From Bacteroidota bacterium (lineage in GTDB: Bacteria > Bacteroidota > Bacteroidia > Chitinophagales > Chitinophagaceae): a stretch of 10,759 nt of DNA. The first letter of the stretch is position 1; the number at the start of each line of letters is the position of its first letter. The translations under genes were made by a program, and so were the position numbers. The notes under the pieces were generated by a model. That model had not been told where the DNA came from. It was given only the letters and a program-made list of their open reading frames with translations, and did no database searches. The DNA lies in contig JAFAGE010000038.1 in assembly GCA_023423015.1 (NCBI GenBank), positions 1 through 10,759 on the forward strand, in the 5' to 3' direction. Shown piece by piece: positions 1 through 6,156 of this stretch.

Positions 1-66
1 GTGTATATGGTTCCTATGCAGCAAAAAGCATGTTTGAAAACACACTCGATCAAAAACCATATACAC
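1..66. repeat. 12-bp perfect inverted repeat at the left edge
   Basis: GTGTATATGGTT at 1-12 is the exact reverse complement of AACCATATACAC at 55-66, with 42 bases between the arms. A short direct repeat ACACTCG also occurs at 42-48 and 63-69, starts 21 bp apart. The region lies downstream of the minus-strand transporter gene and contains no convincing coding sequence. It could be a stem-loop, a pair of protein-binding half-sites, or part of an element continuing left of the window. The arms are AT-rich with a long loop, so it does not look like a classical intrinsic terminator. Function unknown. Confidence 0.5.
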
Positions 67-124
67 TCGGCCTACGATTTAGTAACTGGTAATTCACTAT
101 TTACTTTTCATCGCTCAAAGCAGT

Positions 125-571
125 TCACTTCTTATTCACCAACCACGCCCCGGCTATCAGCAGGCATATACCAAAGATCTTCTGTATACTTACGGGGTTT
201 GGTTTCATTCCGAGTACCCCGAAATGATCCATCAGCACCGCTGTTATTAACTGGCCGGCCACTATCAGCACAAACATATTACCTGCTCCGATCTGTGCAA
301 CGGAAATGAGTGTAACGGTTACCACGAACGCTCCGAGTAATCCTCCTGTATATTTATACCAATCTATTTTCGGGTATTCACCCATTGAAGGCAGCACCTC
401 TTTACTGAAAATCAGCAGAATTGCCAATGCAATGGTACCAACAACAAAAGAGATGAACGCCGCGAGCAGCGGATGTTGAATGGCAGAACGAAGCTGGCTG
501 TTAATGCCTGACTGTATGGTGATGGCTACACCCGCAAACACCGGCAGCAGGTAGAAGAGAATTTTCATCAT
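125..571 (-). CDS. DMT-superfamily small membrane transporter, YdcZ/DUF606 type
   Basis: The 148-residue protein is almost entirely hydrophobic, with about five predicted membrane segments (roughly residues 4-21, 34-54, 73-92, 98-115 and 130-145). The first segment and following loop (VFAGVAITIQSGINSQLR) and the PLLAAFISFVVGTIAL stretch match the DUF606/YdcZ branch of the drug/metabolite transporter superfamily. Such proteins are about 140-150 residues and have half the usual ten-helix DMT fold, so they probably work as dimers. The substrate is not known. Two adjacent ATG codons (569-571 and 566-568) could each be the start, and no Shine-Dalgarno site separates them. The gene stands alone and diverges from the L,D-transpeptidase gene. 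I found no TAnnTTTG box for it on the minus strand. Confidence 0.85.
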   Translation of the reverse strand: MMKILFYLLPVFAGVAITIQSGINSQLRSAIQHPLLAAFISFVVGTIALAILLIFSKEVLPSMGEYPKIDWYKYTGGLLGAFVVTVTLISVAQIGAGNMFVLIVAGQLITAVLMDHFGVLGMKPNPVSIQKIFGICLLIAGAWLVNKK

Positions 572-655
572 AGGAAGGTATTAAAAACCTATTTGTTAAA
601 CTTTTAAAAAGGGAAATAATCCTCAGGCGGGTCCGTTATTTTTACAGTTCCCCTG

Positions 656-686
656 TTGATTGATTTTTACTCTTAAACTATTTTTG
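656..686 (+). promoter_or_regulatory. Bacteroidota-type promoter for the L,D-transpeptidase gene
   Basis: TATTTTTG at 679-686 fits the Bacteroidota -7 consensus TAnnTTTG. A TTG at 656-658 lies 20 bases upstream, the spacing expected for the -33 element recognised by the primary sigma factor of this phylum. Transcription would start near 691-694, giving a leader of about 25 bases before the ATG at 718. This rests on motif matching only. Confidence 0.55.
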
Positions 687-717
687 CTTTCGGTCGTCTT
701 TACATAAATAGTCGTTT

Positions 718-1272
718 ATGAACAGGAGACTCATTGTTGGTCTTTTCGTCATTACTGTTGTTAGTTTATTTGCATTCAGGTCTGTTAGTTCACGCACAAC
801 CACGAAGCGTGCATTTACGAGCTACCCGGTTGGGTCGGTATACATCATTGTAGATAAAACCGACTATGAACTGCAGGTTTACGATGCAAAGGGATGGTAT
901 GCAACTTACCCTGTTGTATTTGGAAATAAATCGCTTGGCGACAAAATGATGGAAGGCGACCGCAACACACCGGAAGGTACATTCCAGATCACCAGCAAAC
1001 GTCCTCACAGCAGGTGGAACAAAATTGCATTGCTCAACTACCCCACTAGAGAGAGCTGGGAAAAATTCAACCAGCGCAAAGCCCGGGGATTAATACCTAA
1101 GTCTGCAAAAATCGGCGGTGGTATTGGAATTCATGGCACATTCCCCAACGACAACATTGTGGTAGATGATTACAGCAACTGGACGCAAGGGTGCGTTTCG
1201 CTCCGAAACGTAGACATGGACGAAATTTATGCGTTCATACAGCCTGGTACGAAAGTGATTATAAGAAAGTGA
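718..1272 (+). CDS. L,D-transpeptidase (YkuD domain), membrane anchored
   Basis: The 184-residue protein begins with a short basic stretch and a hydrophobic segment (about residues 5-20), a signal peptide or signal anchor that puts the catalytic domain in the periplasm. The YkuD domain starts near residue 41 (VYIIVDKTDYELQVYD) and carries the TPEGTFQI motif at about 84-91, His139 in GIGIHGTF, and the catalytic cysteine Cys159 in WTQGCVSLRN with Arg163 just after. Family members make or break peptide cross-links to the meso-diaminopimelate residue of peptidoglycan by an acyl-enzyme on that cysteine. The usual [ST]HGC motif reads TQGC here, so the second histidine is a glutamine, as in some other subgroups. 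Transferase and hydrolase activity cannot be told apart from the sequence. The stop codon lies inside the first unit of the downstream heptamer repeat. Confidence 0.9.
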   Translation: MNRRLIVGLFVITVVSLFAFRSVSSRTTTKRAFTSYPVGSVYIIVDKTDYELQVYDAKGWYATYPVVFGNKSLGDKMMEGDRNTPEGTFQITSKRPHSRWNKIALLNYPTRESWEKFNQRKARGLIPKSAKIGGGIGIHGTFPNDNIVVDDYSNWTQGCVSLRNVDMDEIYAFIQPGTKVIIRK

Positions 1273-1335
1273 AAGGTGAGCCGTGAGAAGTGAGAGGATT
1301 TAATAATTCTCACCTTTCACCGCTCACCTTTCACC
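1269..1335. repeat. Long heptamer-repeat hairpin between convergent ldt and acs
   Basis: The left arm reads as four consecutive heptamers, GTGAAAG GTGAGCC GTGAGAA GTGAGAG (1269-1296). The right arm (about 1308-1335) is the same family inverted, including two copies of CTCACCTTTCAC at 1309-1320 and 1323-1334. Arms 1269-1296 and 1307-1334 pair along 28 positions with only two mismatches (1282/1321 and 1289/1314) and two G-U wobbles, around a loop of about ten AT-rich bases. It fills almost the whole gap between the two converging genes and overlaps the stop codon of the first. The position suits a bidirectional terminator or mRNA 3'-end stabiliser, though no T-run follows the stem. The same heptamers recur at 6095-6133. 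Confidence 0.75.
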
Positions 1336-1338
1336 AAA

Positions 1339-3252
1339 TTATATCTTCCCCCCCTTAATCTCCTCAACCACTCCTGGATCGAGTAAGGTGGTAGTATCGC
1401 CCAGATTTTGCATTTCTCCCTCAGCGATTTTGCGAAGGATGCGGCGCATGATTTTACCGCTACGCGTTTTGGGCAGACCGTTTACAAACTGAATTTTATC
1501 GGGTTTGGCAATTGGACCGATGATCCTTGCCACTGTTGAGCTGATGTCTTTTCTCATTAATTCAAGATCATCCAGCGCCTGGCTGCATATCACATAGGCA
1601 TAAATACCCTGGCCTTTAATTTCGTGGGGGAAACCGACTACTGCACTTTCCACTACTCCTGTGTGCATGTTGATGGCATTCTCAACCTCTGCAGTTCCGA
1701 TTCGGTGACCGCTCACATTTAATACGTCGTCAACCCTTCCGGTGATCCGGTAGTTGCCGTTTTCATCGCGCAAACATCCGTCGCCCGTAAAGTACAGGTC
1801 ATCGTATGTAGCAAAATAATTCAGGCGGCAGCGTTCGTGGTCACCATAAGTAGTTCGCAGCATTCCGGGCCATGGATACTTGATACAAAGGTTGCCGCTG
1901 GCACCATTTCCAGCTATTTCTTTTCCCTTTTCATCAATAAGTGCCGGCTGAATTCCCGGAAGAGGCAGCGTGGCGAAAGAAGGTTTCGAAGGTGTAACCC
2001 CGGCAAGATTAGAGATCATAATGCCCCCGGTTTCTGTTTGCCACCAGGTATCTACGATGGGGCATTTCTTTTTCCCGATATTTTCATCGTACCAGTGCCA
2101 TGCTTCCTCATTGATTGGTTCGCCCACAGTACCAAGCACCCTGAGCGAATCAAGTTTGTGGCGGGTTACGGGTTCTGTACCGTAGCTCATCAGCGACCTG
2201 ATTGCGGTAGGCGCAGTATATAAAATATTCACCTTGTATTTGTCTGTGATTTCCCAGAGACGACCTGCGTCGGGCCAGGTAGGGATACCTTCAAAAATGA
2301 CTGAGGTTGCCCCGGCGCTCAGTGGTCCGTATACAATATAGCTATGGCCGGTGATCCATCCGATGTCGGCTGTACAGAAATGGATATCTCCCGGTTTGTA
2401 CTGGAACACATTCAGGAATGTGTAGTTAGTATATACCATATACCCTCCGCAGGTGTGAACCACACCCTTGGGTTTTCCGGTAGAGCCGGAGGTGTACAGA
2501 ATGAACAACATGTCTTCTGCGTCCATTTCTTCCGCGGGGAAATCAGGATTACCTTGTTTCTCCACCTTCTTGATTTCATTTTCCCACCATACGTCACGAC
2601 CCTTAATCATACTTACAGGCGTTTTTGTACGGGTAAGTACAATCACCTTCTTCACAAAGGGGCAACGGTCGAGGGCATCATCAATCACCGACTTTAGCGG
2701 GATTTCTTTGTTGCCACGGAAAGCGCCATCACAGGTTATGACAAACTTACCTTGTGCGTCCTGTAGCCTGTCGGCAATGCTTTGTGCGCTGAATCCGCCA
2801 AAAACTACGCTGTGAATCGCCCCGATACGTGCGCAGGCCAGCACCGCGATTACCAGTTCCGGTACCATCCCCATGTATATACAAACTCTGTCACCCTTCT
2901 TAACACCATTGTTCCTGAGGACGTGACAGAATTGTTTCACTTTAAAAAGAAGCTCTGAGTAAGTCAGGGTACGTGTTGCCTCCTTCGGATTATTGGGTTC
3001 CCAGATAATTGCGGGCGAATCGCCCAGTTGGGCCACGTGCCTGTCGAGGCAATTTTCCGTGATGTTCAGCTTTCCGCCCTGGAACCATTTCACCGTAGGT
3101 TCGCGGAAATTCCACTCAAGTACTTTATCCCAGGGTTTTCTCCAATAAAATTGTGAGGCTATTTCGGCCCAGAAGCCTTCGGGATCTTCAACGCTTTTCT
3201 TGTAATGCGCATGGTACTGCTCTAAGCTCGTGATTTGGTATGAAACTGGCAT
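1339..3252 (-). CDS. acs: Acetyl-CoA synthetase (acetate--CoA ligase, AMP-forming)
   Basis: This enzyme activates acetate to acetyl-CoA through an acetyl-adenylate. The 637-residue product has the usual family length. The ACS N-terminal region (about 8-65) is followed by the adenylate-forming domain with the P-loop YTSGSTGKPKG (253-263), TADIGWITGHSY (294-305) and DTWWQTETGG (401-410). Trp404 there corresponds to the tryptophan that restricts the acyl pocket to acetate. The hinge and C-terminal domain carry YFTGDG (487-492) and TGRVDDVLNVSGHR (504-517). PKTRSGK ends at Lys600, the catalytic lysine that is reversibly acetylated in characterised homologues. The open frame extends to 3300, but the ATG at 3252 (MPVSYQITSLEQYH) fits the family start better. 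The gene diverges from a small orphan gene and stands alone. A possible poor -7 box (TACATTTTG, minus strand, 3308-3316) has one extra spacer base. Confidence 0.96.
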   Translation of the reverse strand: MPVSYQITSLEQYHAHYKKSVEDPEGFWAEIASQFYWRKPWDKVLEWNFREPTVKWFQGGKLNITENCLDRHVAQLGDSPAIIWEPNNPKEATRTLTYSELLFKVKQFCHVLRNNGVKKGDRVCIYMGMVPELVIAVLACARIGAIHSVVFGGFSAQSIADRLQDAQGKFVITCDGAFRGNKEIPLKSVIDDALDRCPFVKKVIVLTRTKTPVSMIKGRDVWWENEIKKVEKQGNPDFPAEEMDAEDMLFILYTSGSTGKPKGVVHTCGGYMVYTNYTFLNVFQYKPGDIHFCTADIGWITGHSYIVYGPLSAGATSVIFEGIPTWPDAGRLWEITDKYKVNILYTAPTAIRSLMSYGTEPVTRHKLDSLRVLGTVGEPINEEAWHWYDENIGKKKCPIVDTWWQTETGGIMISNLAGVTPSKPSFATLPLPGIQPALIDEKGKEIAGNGASGNLCIKYPWPGMLRTTYGDHERCRLNYFATYDDLYFTGDGCLRDENGNYRITGRVDDVLNVSGHRIGTAEVENAINMHTGVVESAVVGFPHEIKGQGIYAYVICSQALDDLELMRKDISSTVARIIGPIAKPDKIQFVNGLPKTRSGKIMRRILRKIAEGEMQNLGDTTTLLDPGVVEEIKGGKI

Positions 3253-3355
3253 GCAATGTTTTTTGAGAAAATTTAACAGTGAGGCTAAATTAATACACAA
3301 CCGTCAGCAAAATGTAAAAACAGGCTATGGAATTTTATTAAACTAAAATGCAGAC

Positions 3356-3363
3356 TATATTTG
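3356..3363 (+). promoter_or_regulatory. TAnnTTTG -7 box directly ahead of the 122-residue ORF
   Basis: TATATTTG at 3356-3363 matches the Bacteroidota -7 consensus exactly and is followed by GC. The candidate ATG lies at 3370, only six bases after the box, so the predicted transcription start falls on or next to the start codon and the mRNA would be leaderless. No TTG occurs at the -33 position; TTT at 3333-3335 lies 20 bases upstream instead. This box favours the ATG at 3370 over a TTG at 3361, which overlaps the box itself. Confidence 0.5.
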
Positions 3364-3369
3364 CACTCG

Positions 3370-3738
3370 ATGATCGGTAGCAAAAAGACATCAATACTTA
3401 CCCGTGTTGCCAGAACAGTATCTGTTCTGCTGATGATCTTTTGCCTTACGCTACTAACAGGTTTGAATTTTCTCATTTATGCTGGTGATGCCACCTGCAA
3501 TGAATGTGTGCAAACAGCATTCGGCTGCGAAGAGCCTGGAGGCGACTATCCTCCTTCCGGACCTACGGAAGAAAAATCAGCTTCATCAGGCACCACGATT
3601 TCCGAAGAAATTATACATGAGCTGCACCCCGAATTCAATTTCAGGGTAATCAACCAGCTTTATAAACATCATATTGCCGAAGCCGACAATATGGAAATGT
3701 TCCATCCTGAATTGATACTGCCCCCTCCCCGGGCCTGA
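3370..3738 (+). CDS. Hypothetical membrane-anchored protein with Cys cluster
   Basis: I do not recognise this 122-residue protein. It has a basic N-terminus (residues 1-15) and one hydrophobic segment at about 18-38, so it is probably a signal anchor or uncleaved signal peptide. The remainder, likely periplasmic, starts with three cysteines (Cys43, Cys46, Cys53; CNEC plus FGC), then a Pro/Gly/Ser-rich stretch (56-75), an acidic, probably helical part rich in His (78-113) and a terminal PPPRA. The cysteines could form a disulfide or bind metal, but nothing shows which. The start is set by the promoter box six bases upstream. It diverges from acs and precedes sulP by 125 bp. Base composition resembles its neighbours. 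The promoter and uniform composition argue that the gene is real. Confidence 0.65.
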   Translation: MIGSKKTSILTRVARTVSVLLMIFCLTLLTGLNFLIYAGDATCNECVQTAFGCEEPGGDYPPSGPTEEKSASSGTTISEEIIHELHPEFNFRVINQLYKHHIAEADNMEMFHPELILPPPRA

Positions 3739-3771
3739 TCTCCTTCTCATTTGCTATTCCATATTTAATTG

Positions 3772-3813
3772 TCATGCTGAGCATGAACATTGACGTGTGA
3801 GCTGTATGCTCAC
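3772..3813 (+). other. Two short palindromes upstream of sulP
   Basis: TCATGCT-G-AGCATGA at 3772-3786 is a perfect 7-bp inverted repeat with a one-base centre. Ten bases later GTGAGC (3797-3802) and GCTCAC (3808-3813) form a 6-bp stem with a five-base loop. They lie in the 125-bp gap between the orphan gene and sulP, 50-90 bases before the sulP start. The first could be an operator for a dimeric regulator; either could be a weak 3'-end hairpin for the preceding gene. TGTCATGCTGAGC also resembles, from memory, a dispersed intergenic motif of Bacteroidota genomes. No TAnnTTTG box for sulP was found in this gap. Confidence 0.35.
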
Positions 3814-3863
3814 CACACCATGTAAGATGTTGAAAGAATCAGTTATTCTAAAAAGTATCTATT

Positions 3864-5471
3864 GTGAAAAAGTCTACGAACTACCTGAGATCACTGGTAA
3901 ATGATGTCCCTTCGGCAACAGTAGTGTTCCTGGTCGCCTTACCTCTCTGCCTTGGCATAGCCCTGGGTTCAAACGCACCGCTCTTCTCGGGGATTATAGC
4001 CGGAATTGTGGGTGGTATTGTTATTGGTATTTTAAGTGGATCGCACCTCAGTGTGAGCGGTCCCGCAGCAGGATTAACTGCTATTGTAATTGTTGCAATC
4101 GGCAAGCTCCAGGTGTACGAAGCCTTCCTGCTTGCAGTTGTAATTGGCGGTATTATCCAATTGATTTTGGGCTTTCTGAAAGCAGGTGTTCTGGGCGACT
4201 ATATCCCATCTTGCGTAATCAAAGGCATGCTTGCTGCAATCGGTTTGATCCTGATTCTGAAACAGCTTCCATTTCTATTTGGTTATAATACAGATTATGC
4301 CGGCGATGAAAGTTTTGTTCAGCCGGATGGCGAAAACACTTTTAGCACACTTCTGAACGCATATAAACACATTATTCCTACAGCAGCCCTGATCGGAATT
4401 CTGTCGATCGGAATTCAGGTTGTGTGGGATAAATACATAGCCAAACGCAGTAAAAAGTTCAACCTCATTCCGGCTCCGCTCATCGTTGTGTTGGTTGGAG
4501 TTGGAATAAATGAAGCCTTGCGATCAGCCAACCCGGCATATGCAATTTCAAGTGATCACCTGGTAAATATTCCGATTGCCAGCTCGTTCACGGAATTCAC
4601 TTCGTTTTTTACATCGCCTGACTTTTCCTTTATCAGCAACAAAGATGTATGGATTTCTGCTGCCACGATAGCTATCGTTGCGAGCCTCGAAACTCTGCTG
4701 AACATCGAAGCATCCGATGAACTCGATCCATATAAAAGGGTAACGCCGACAAACCGCGAATTAAAGGCACAGGGCGTCGGTAATATCGTGTCGGGGCTGA
4801 TTGGCGGACTTCCGCTGACATCGGTAATCGTGCGAACATCAGCTAACGTTCACGCGGGTGCGAAAACTAAAATGTCTACTATAATTCACGGTATTTTCCT
4901 TCTTCTTTCTGTGGCGTTCATCCCGGGAATTTTAAACCTGATCCCGCTTTCATCTTTGGCAGCCATCCTTATTTATACGGGTTTTAAACTCGCCAAACCT
5001 GCGGTGTTTATCAGCTTTTACAAAAAAGGAATGGGCCAGTTCCTGCCGTTCGTGATAACCATTGTGGCAATCCTGTTTACAGACCTGCTTGTTGGAATTC
5101 TCATCGGTTGTATTGCGGGATTATTCTTTGTTGTAAGAAGCAACTTCAAATCGGCTGTATTTGTGGTGCATGATGAAAACAAATACCTGTTCCGCCTGCG
5201 TAAGGATGTATCATTCCTCAACAAGCCCATTATCAGGAGGAAGCTGGAAGAAGTGCCTGAAAACTCGTATGTACTTATCGATGCAACGCGCGCCGATTTT
5301 ATCGACCGCGACATTGTTGAGGTGATTGAGGACTTTAAGAAGCATGCCCACCTGAAAAATATAAAGGTGGAAATCAAACAGAGCAACTTCAAAGACTTTG
5401 GATTTGAAGAAAGCGAAGACAGGCAACACATTGTTCAAAAACAAAAAGTTTTAAGTCATGAAAGCGTATGA
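3864..5471 (+). CDS. SulP family inorganic anion transporter with STAS domain
   Basis: The 535-residue inner-membrane protein has the SulP signature: residues about 18-80 hold two hydrophobic helices and the SVSGPAAG motif (63-70). Many further membrane segments run to about residue 427. A cytoplasmic STAS domain follows (about 434-515), with the core strand YVLIDATRADFIDRDI (469-484). The phosphorylatable Ser/Thr of anti-sigma antagonists is not obvious there. SulP proteins carry sulfate, bicarbonate or other anions, often with Na+ or H+. Substrate cannot be read from the sequence, but the overlapping carbonic anhydrase gene points to bicarbonate. The start is GTG at 3864, because an in-frame stop lies just upstream at 3849-3851 and the reading begins at the normal family N-terminus. 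Its last 14 bases overlap the next gene, suggesting translational coupling. Confidence 0.92.
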   Translation: MKKSTNYLRSLVNDVPSATVVFLVALPLCLGIALGSNAPLFSGIIAGIVGGIVIGILSGSHLSVSGPAAGLTAIVIVAIGKLQVYEAFLLAVVIGGIIQLILGFLKAGVLGDYIPSCVIKGMLAAIGLILILKQLPFLFGYNTDYAGDESFVQPDGENTFSTLLNAYKHIIPTAALIGILSIGIQVVWDKYIAKRSKKFNLIPAPLIVVLVGVGINEALRSANPAYAISSDHLVNIPIASSFTEFTSFFTSPDFSFISNKDVWISAATIAIVASLETLLNIEASDELDPYKRVTPTNRELKAQGVGNIVSGLIGGLPLTSVIVRTSANVHAGAKTKMSTIIHGIFLLLSVAFIPGILNLIPLSSLAAILIYTGFKLAKPAVFISFYKKGMGQFLPFVITIVAILFTDLLVGILIGCIAGLFFVVRSNFKSAVFVVHDENKYLFRLRKDVSFLNKPIIRRKLEEVPENSYVLIDATRADFIDRDIVEVIEDFKKHAHLKNIKVEIKQSNFKDFGFEESEDRQHIVQKQKVLSHESV

Positions 5472-6087
5472 AAAATTGCTGTTGGAAAATAAAGCATGGG
5501 CCGCCGAACAGGTACATGACGACCCCTTGTATTTCGAGCGCCTCGCGCGGATTCAAACTCCGGAGTTTTTGTGGATTGGCTGCAGCGATAGCCGCGTTCC
5601 GGCAAACCAGATAACGAATACATTACCGGGCGAACTTTTCGTTCACCGCAACATAGCAAACCTTGTGGTAGAAGATGATGTTAACCTGCTGAGCGTTTTA
5701 CATTATGCAGTAAACTACCTCAATGTTAAGCATATAATTATCTGCGGTCACTATGGATGTGGAGGTGTTAAGGCTGCTCTTGGCGATGATAGCTTCGGCA
5801 TACTTGATCGCTGGCTGGTCAACATCAAAAGAGTGCGCGACGCAAACAGTGCACTCCTGGCCTCAATAAAAGATGAAGACGAGCGCGTAAACGTGCTCGC
5901 CGAACTTAGCGTGGAGCAGCAGGTAAGAAACCTGGCAGGAACAACTATTATCCAGGACAACTGGGAAGAAAGAAAACAACCTATCGTTCACGGCTGGATC
6001 TATGGATTGAAAGATGGCATTCTCAAACCGCTCATCAAACTGGATCCCAATGTAAAGACGGTGAGGGAGAACTATCAGCTGTTATAA
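5458..6087 (+). CDS. can: Beta-class carbonic anhydrase
   Basis: The enzyme interconverts CO2 and bicarbonate in the cytoplasm. The 209-residue protein closely follows the E. coli Can type. The zinc ligands are Cys42, His98 and Cys101, and the Asp44-Arg46 dyad sits in CSDSR (42-46). GELFVHRNIANLV (58-70) and HIIICGHYGCGGV (92-104) are characteristic. Trp39, Arg64 and Tyr182 match the three residues that form the non-catalytic bicarbonate site of the H. influenzae and E. coli enzymes, so type II, bicarbonate- and pH-sensitive behaviour is expected. The ATG at 5458 lies inside the end of sulP in another frame, a 14-bp overlap, so the two genes are surely co-transcribed. The product would hydrate or dehydrate the anion that its partner carries. 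A heptamer-repeat hairpin lies just downstream. Confidence 0.95.
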   Translation: MKAYEKLLLENKAWAAEQVHDDPLYFERLARIQTPEFLWIGCSDSRVPANQITNTLPGELFVHRNIANLVVEDDVNLLSVLHYAVNYLNVKHIIICGHYGCGGVKAALGDDSFGILDRWLVNIKRVRDANSALLASIKDEDERVNVLAELSVEQQVRNLAGTTIIQDNWEERKQPIVHGWIYGLKDGILKPLIKLDPNVKTVRENYQLL

Positions 6088-6094
6088 GTTAGCG

Positions 6095-6133
6095 ATGAGA
6101 GGCGAAAGGTGAAAGGTGCCCTCCGCCTCTCAT
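6095..6133. repeat. Second heptamer-repeat hairpin between can and gldA
   Basis: ATGAGAGGCG at 6095-6104 pairs perfectly with CGCCTCTCAT at 6124-6133 around a 19-base loop. The left side reads as heptamers in the same phase as those at 1269-1335: ATGAGAG GCGAAAG GTGAAAG GTG. It lies eight bases after the can stop and may mark the 3' end of the sulP-can transcript. A GTG within it (6109) is in frame with the next gene but belongs to the repeat, so it is not a convincing start codon. Confidence 0.6.
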
Positions 6134-6143
6134 TCCCCTTCCT

Positions 6144-6151
6144 TATCTTCG
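6144..6151 (+). promoter_or_regulatory. Probable -7 box immediately before the ABC ATPase gene
   Basis: TATCTTCG at 6144-6151 differs at one position from TAnnTTTG and ends five bases before the ATG at 6157. As with the box at 3356-3363, transcription would begin at about the start codon, so the message would be leaderless. No TTG is found at the expected -33 distance. If real, it separates the gldA-eno-ftsB run from sulP-can and supports the 6157 start. Confidence 0.4.
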
Positions 6152-6156
6152 CGGCC

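Noticed and set aside
1..309. 102-codon plus-strand frame at the left edge
   Set aside because: Most of it lies opposite the YdcZ-type transporter gene, and the peptide has no membrane, signal or family features.
3253..3300. N-terminal extension of acs to the ATG at 3300
   Set aside because: The extra 16 residues are not typical of acetyl-CoA synthetases, and the start at 3252 aligns with the family. The only possible -7 box lies inside this stretch or at its edge.
6109..6156. Upstream GTG as start of the GldA-like protein
   Set aside because: The GTG is part of the heptamer repeat, and the extra 16 residues are absent from the family pattern; the ATG at 6157 gives the canonical N-terminus.
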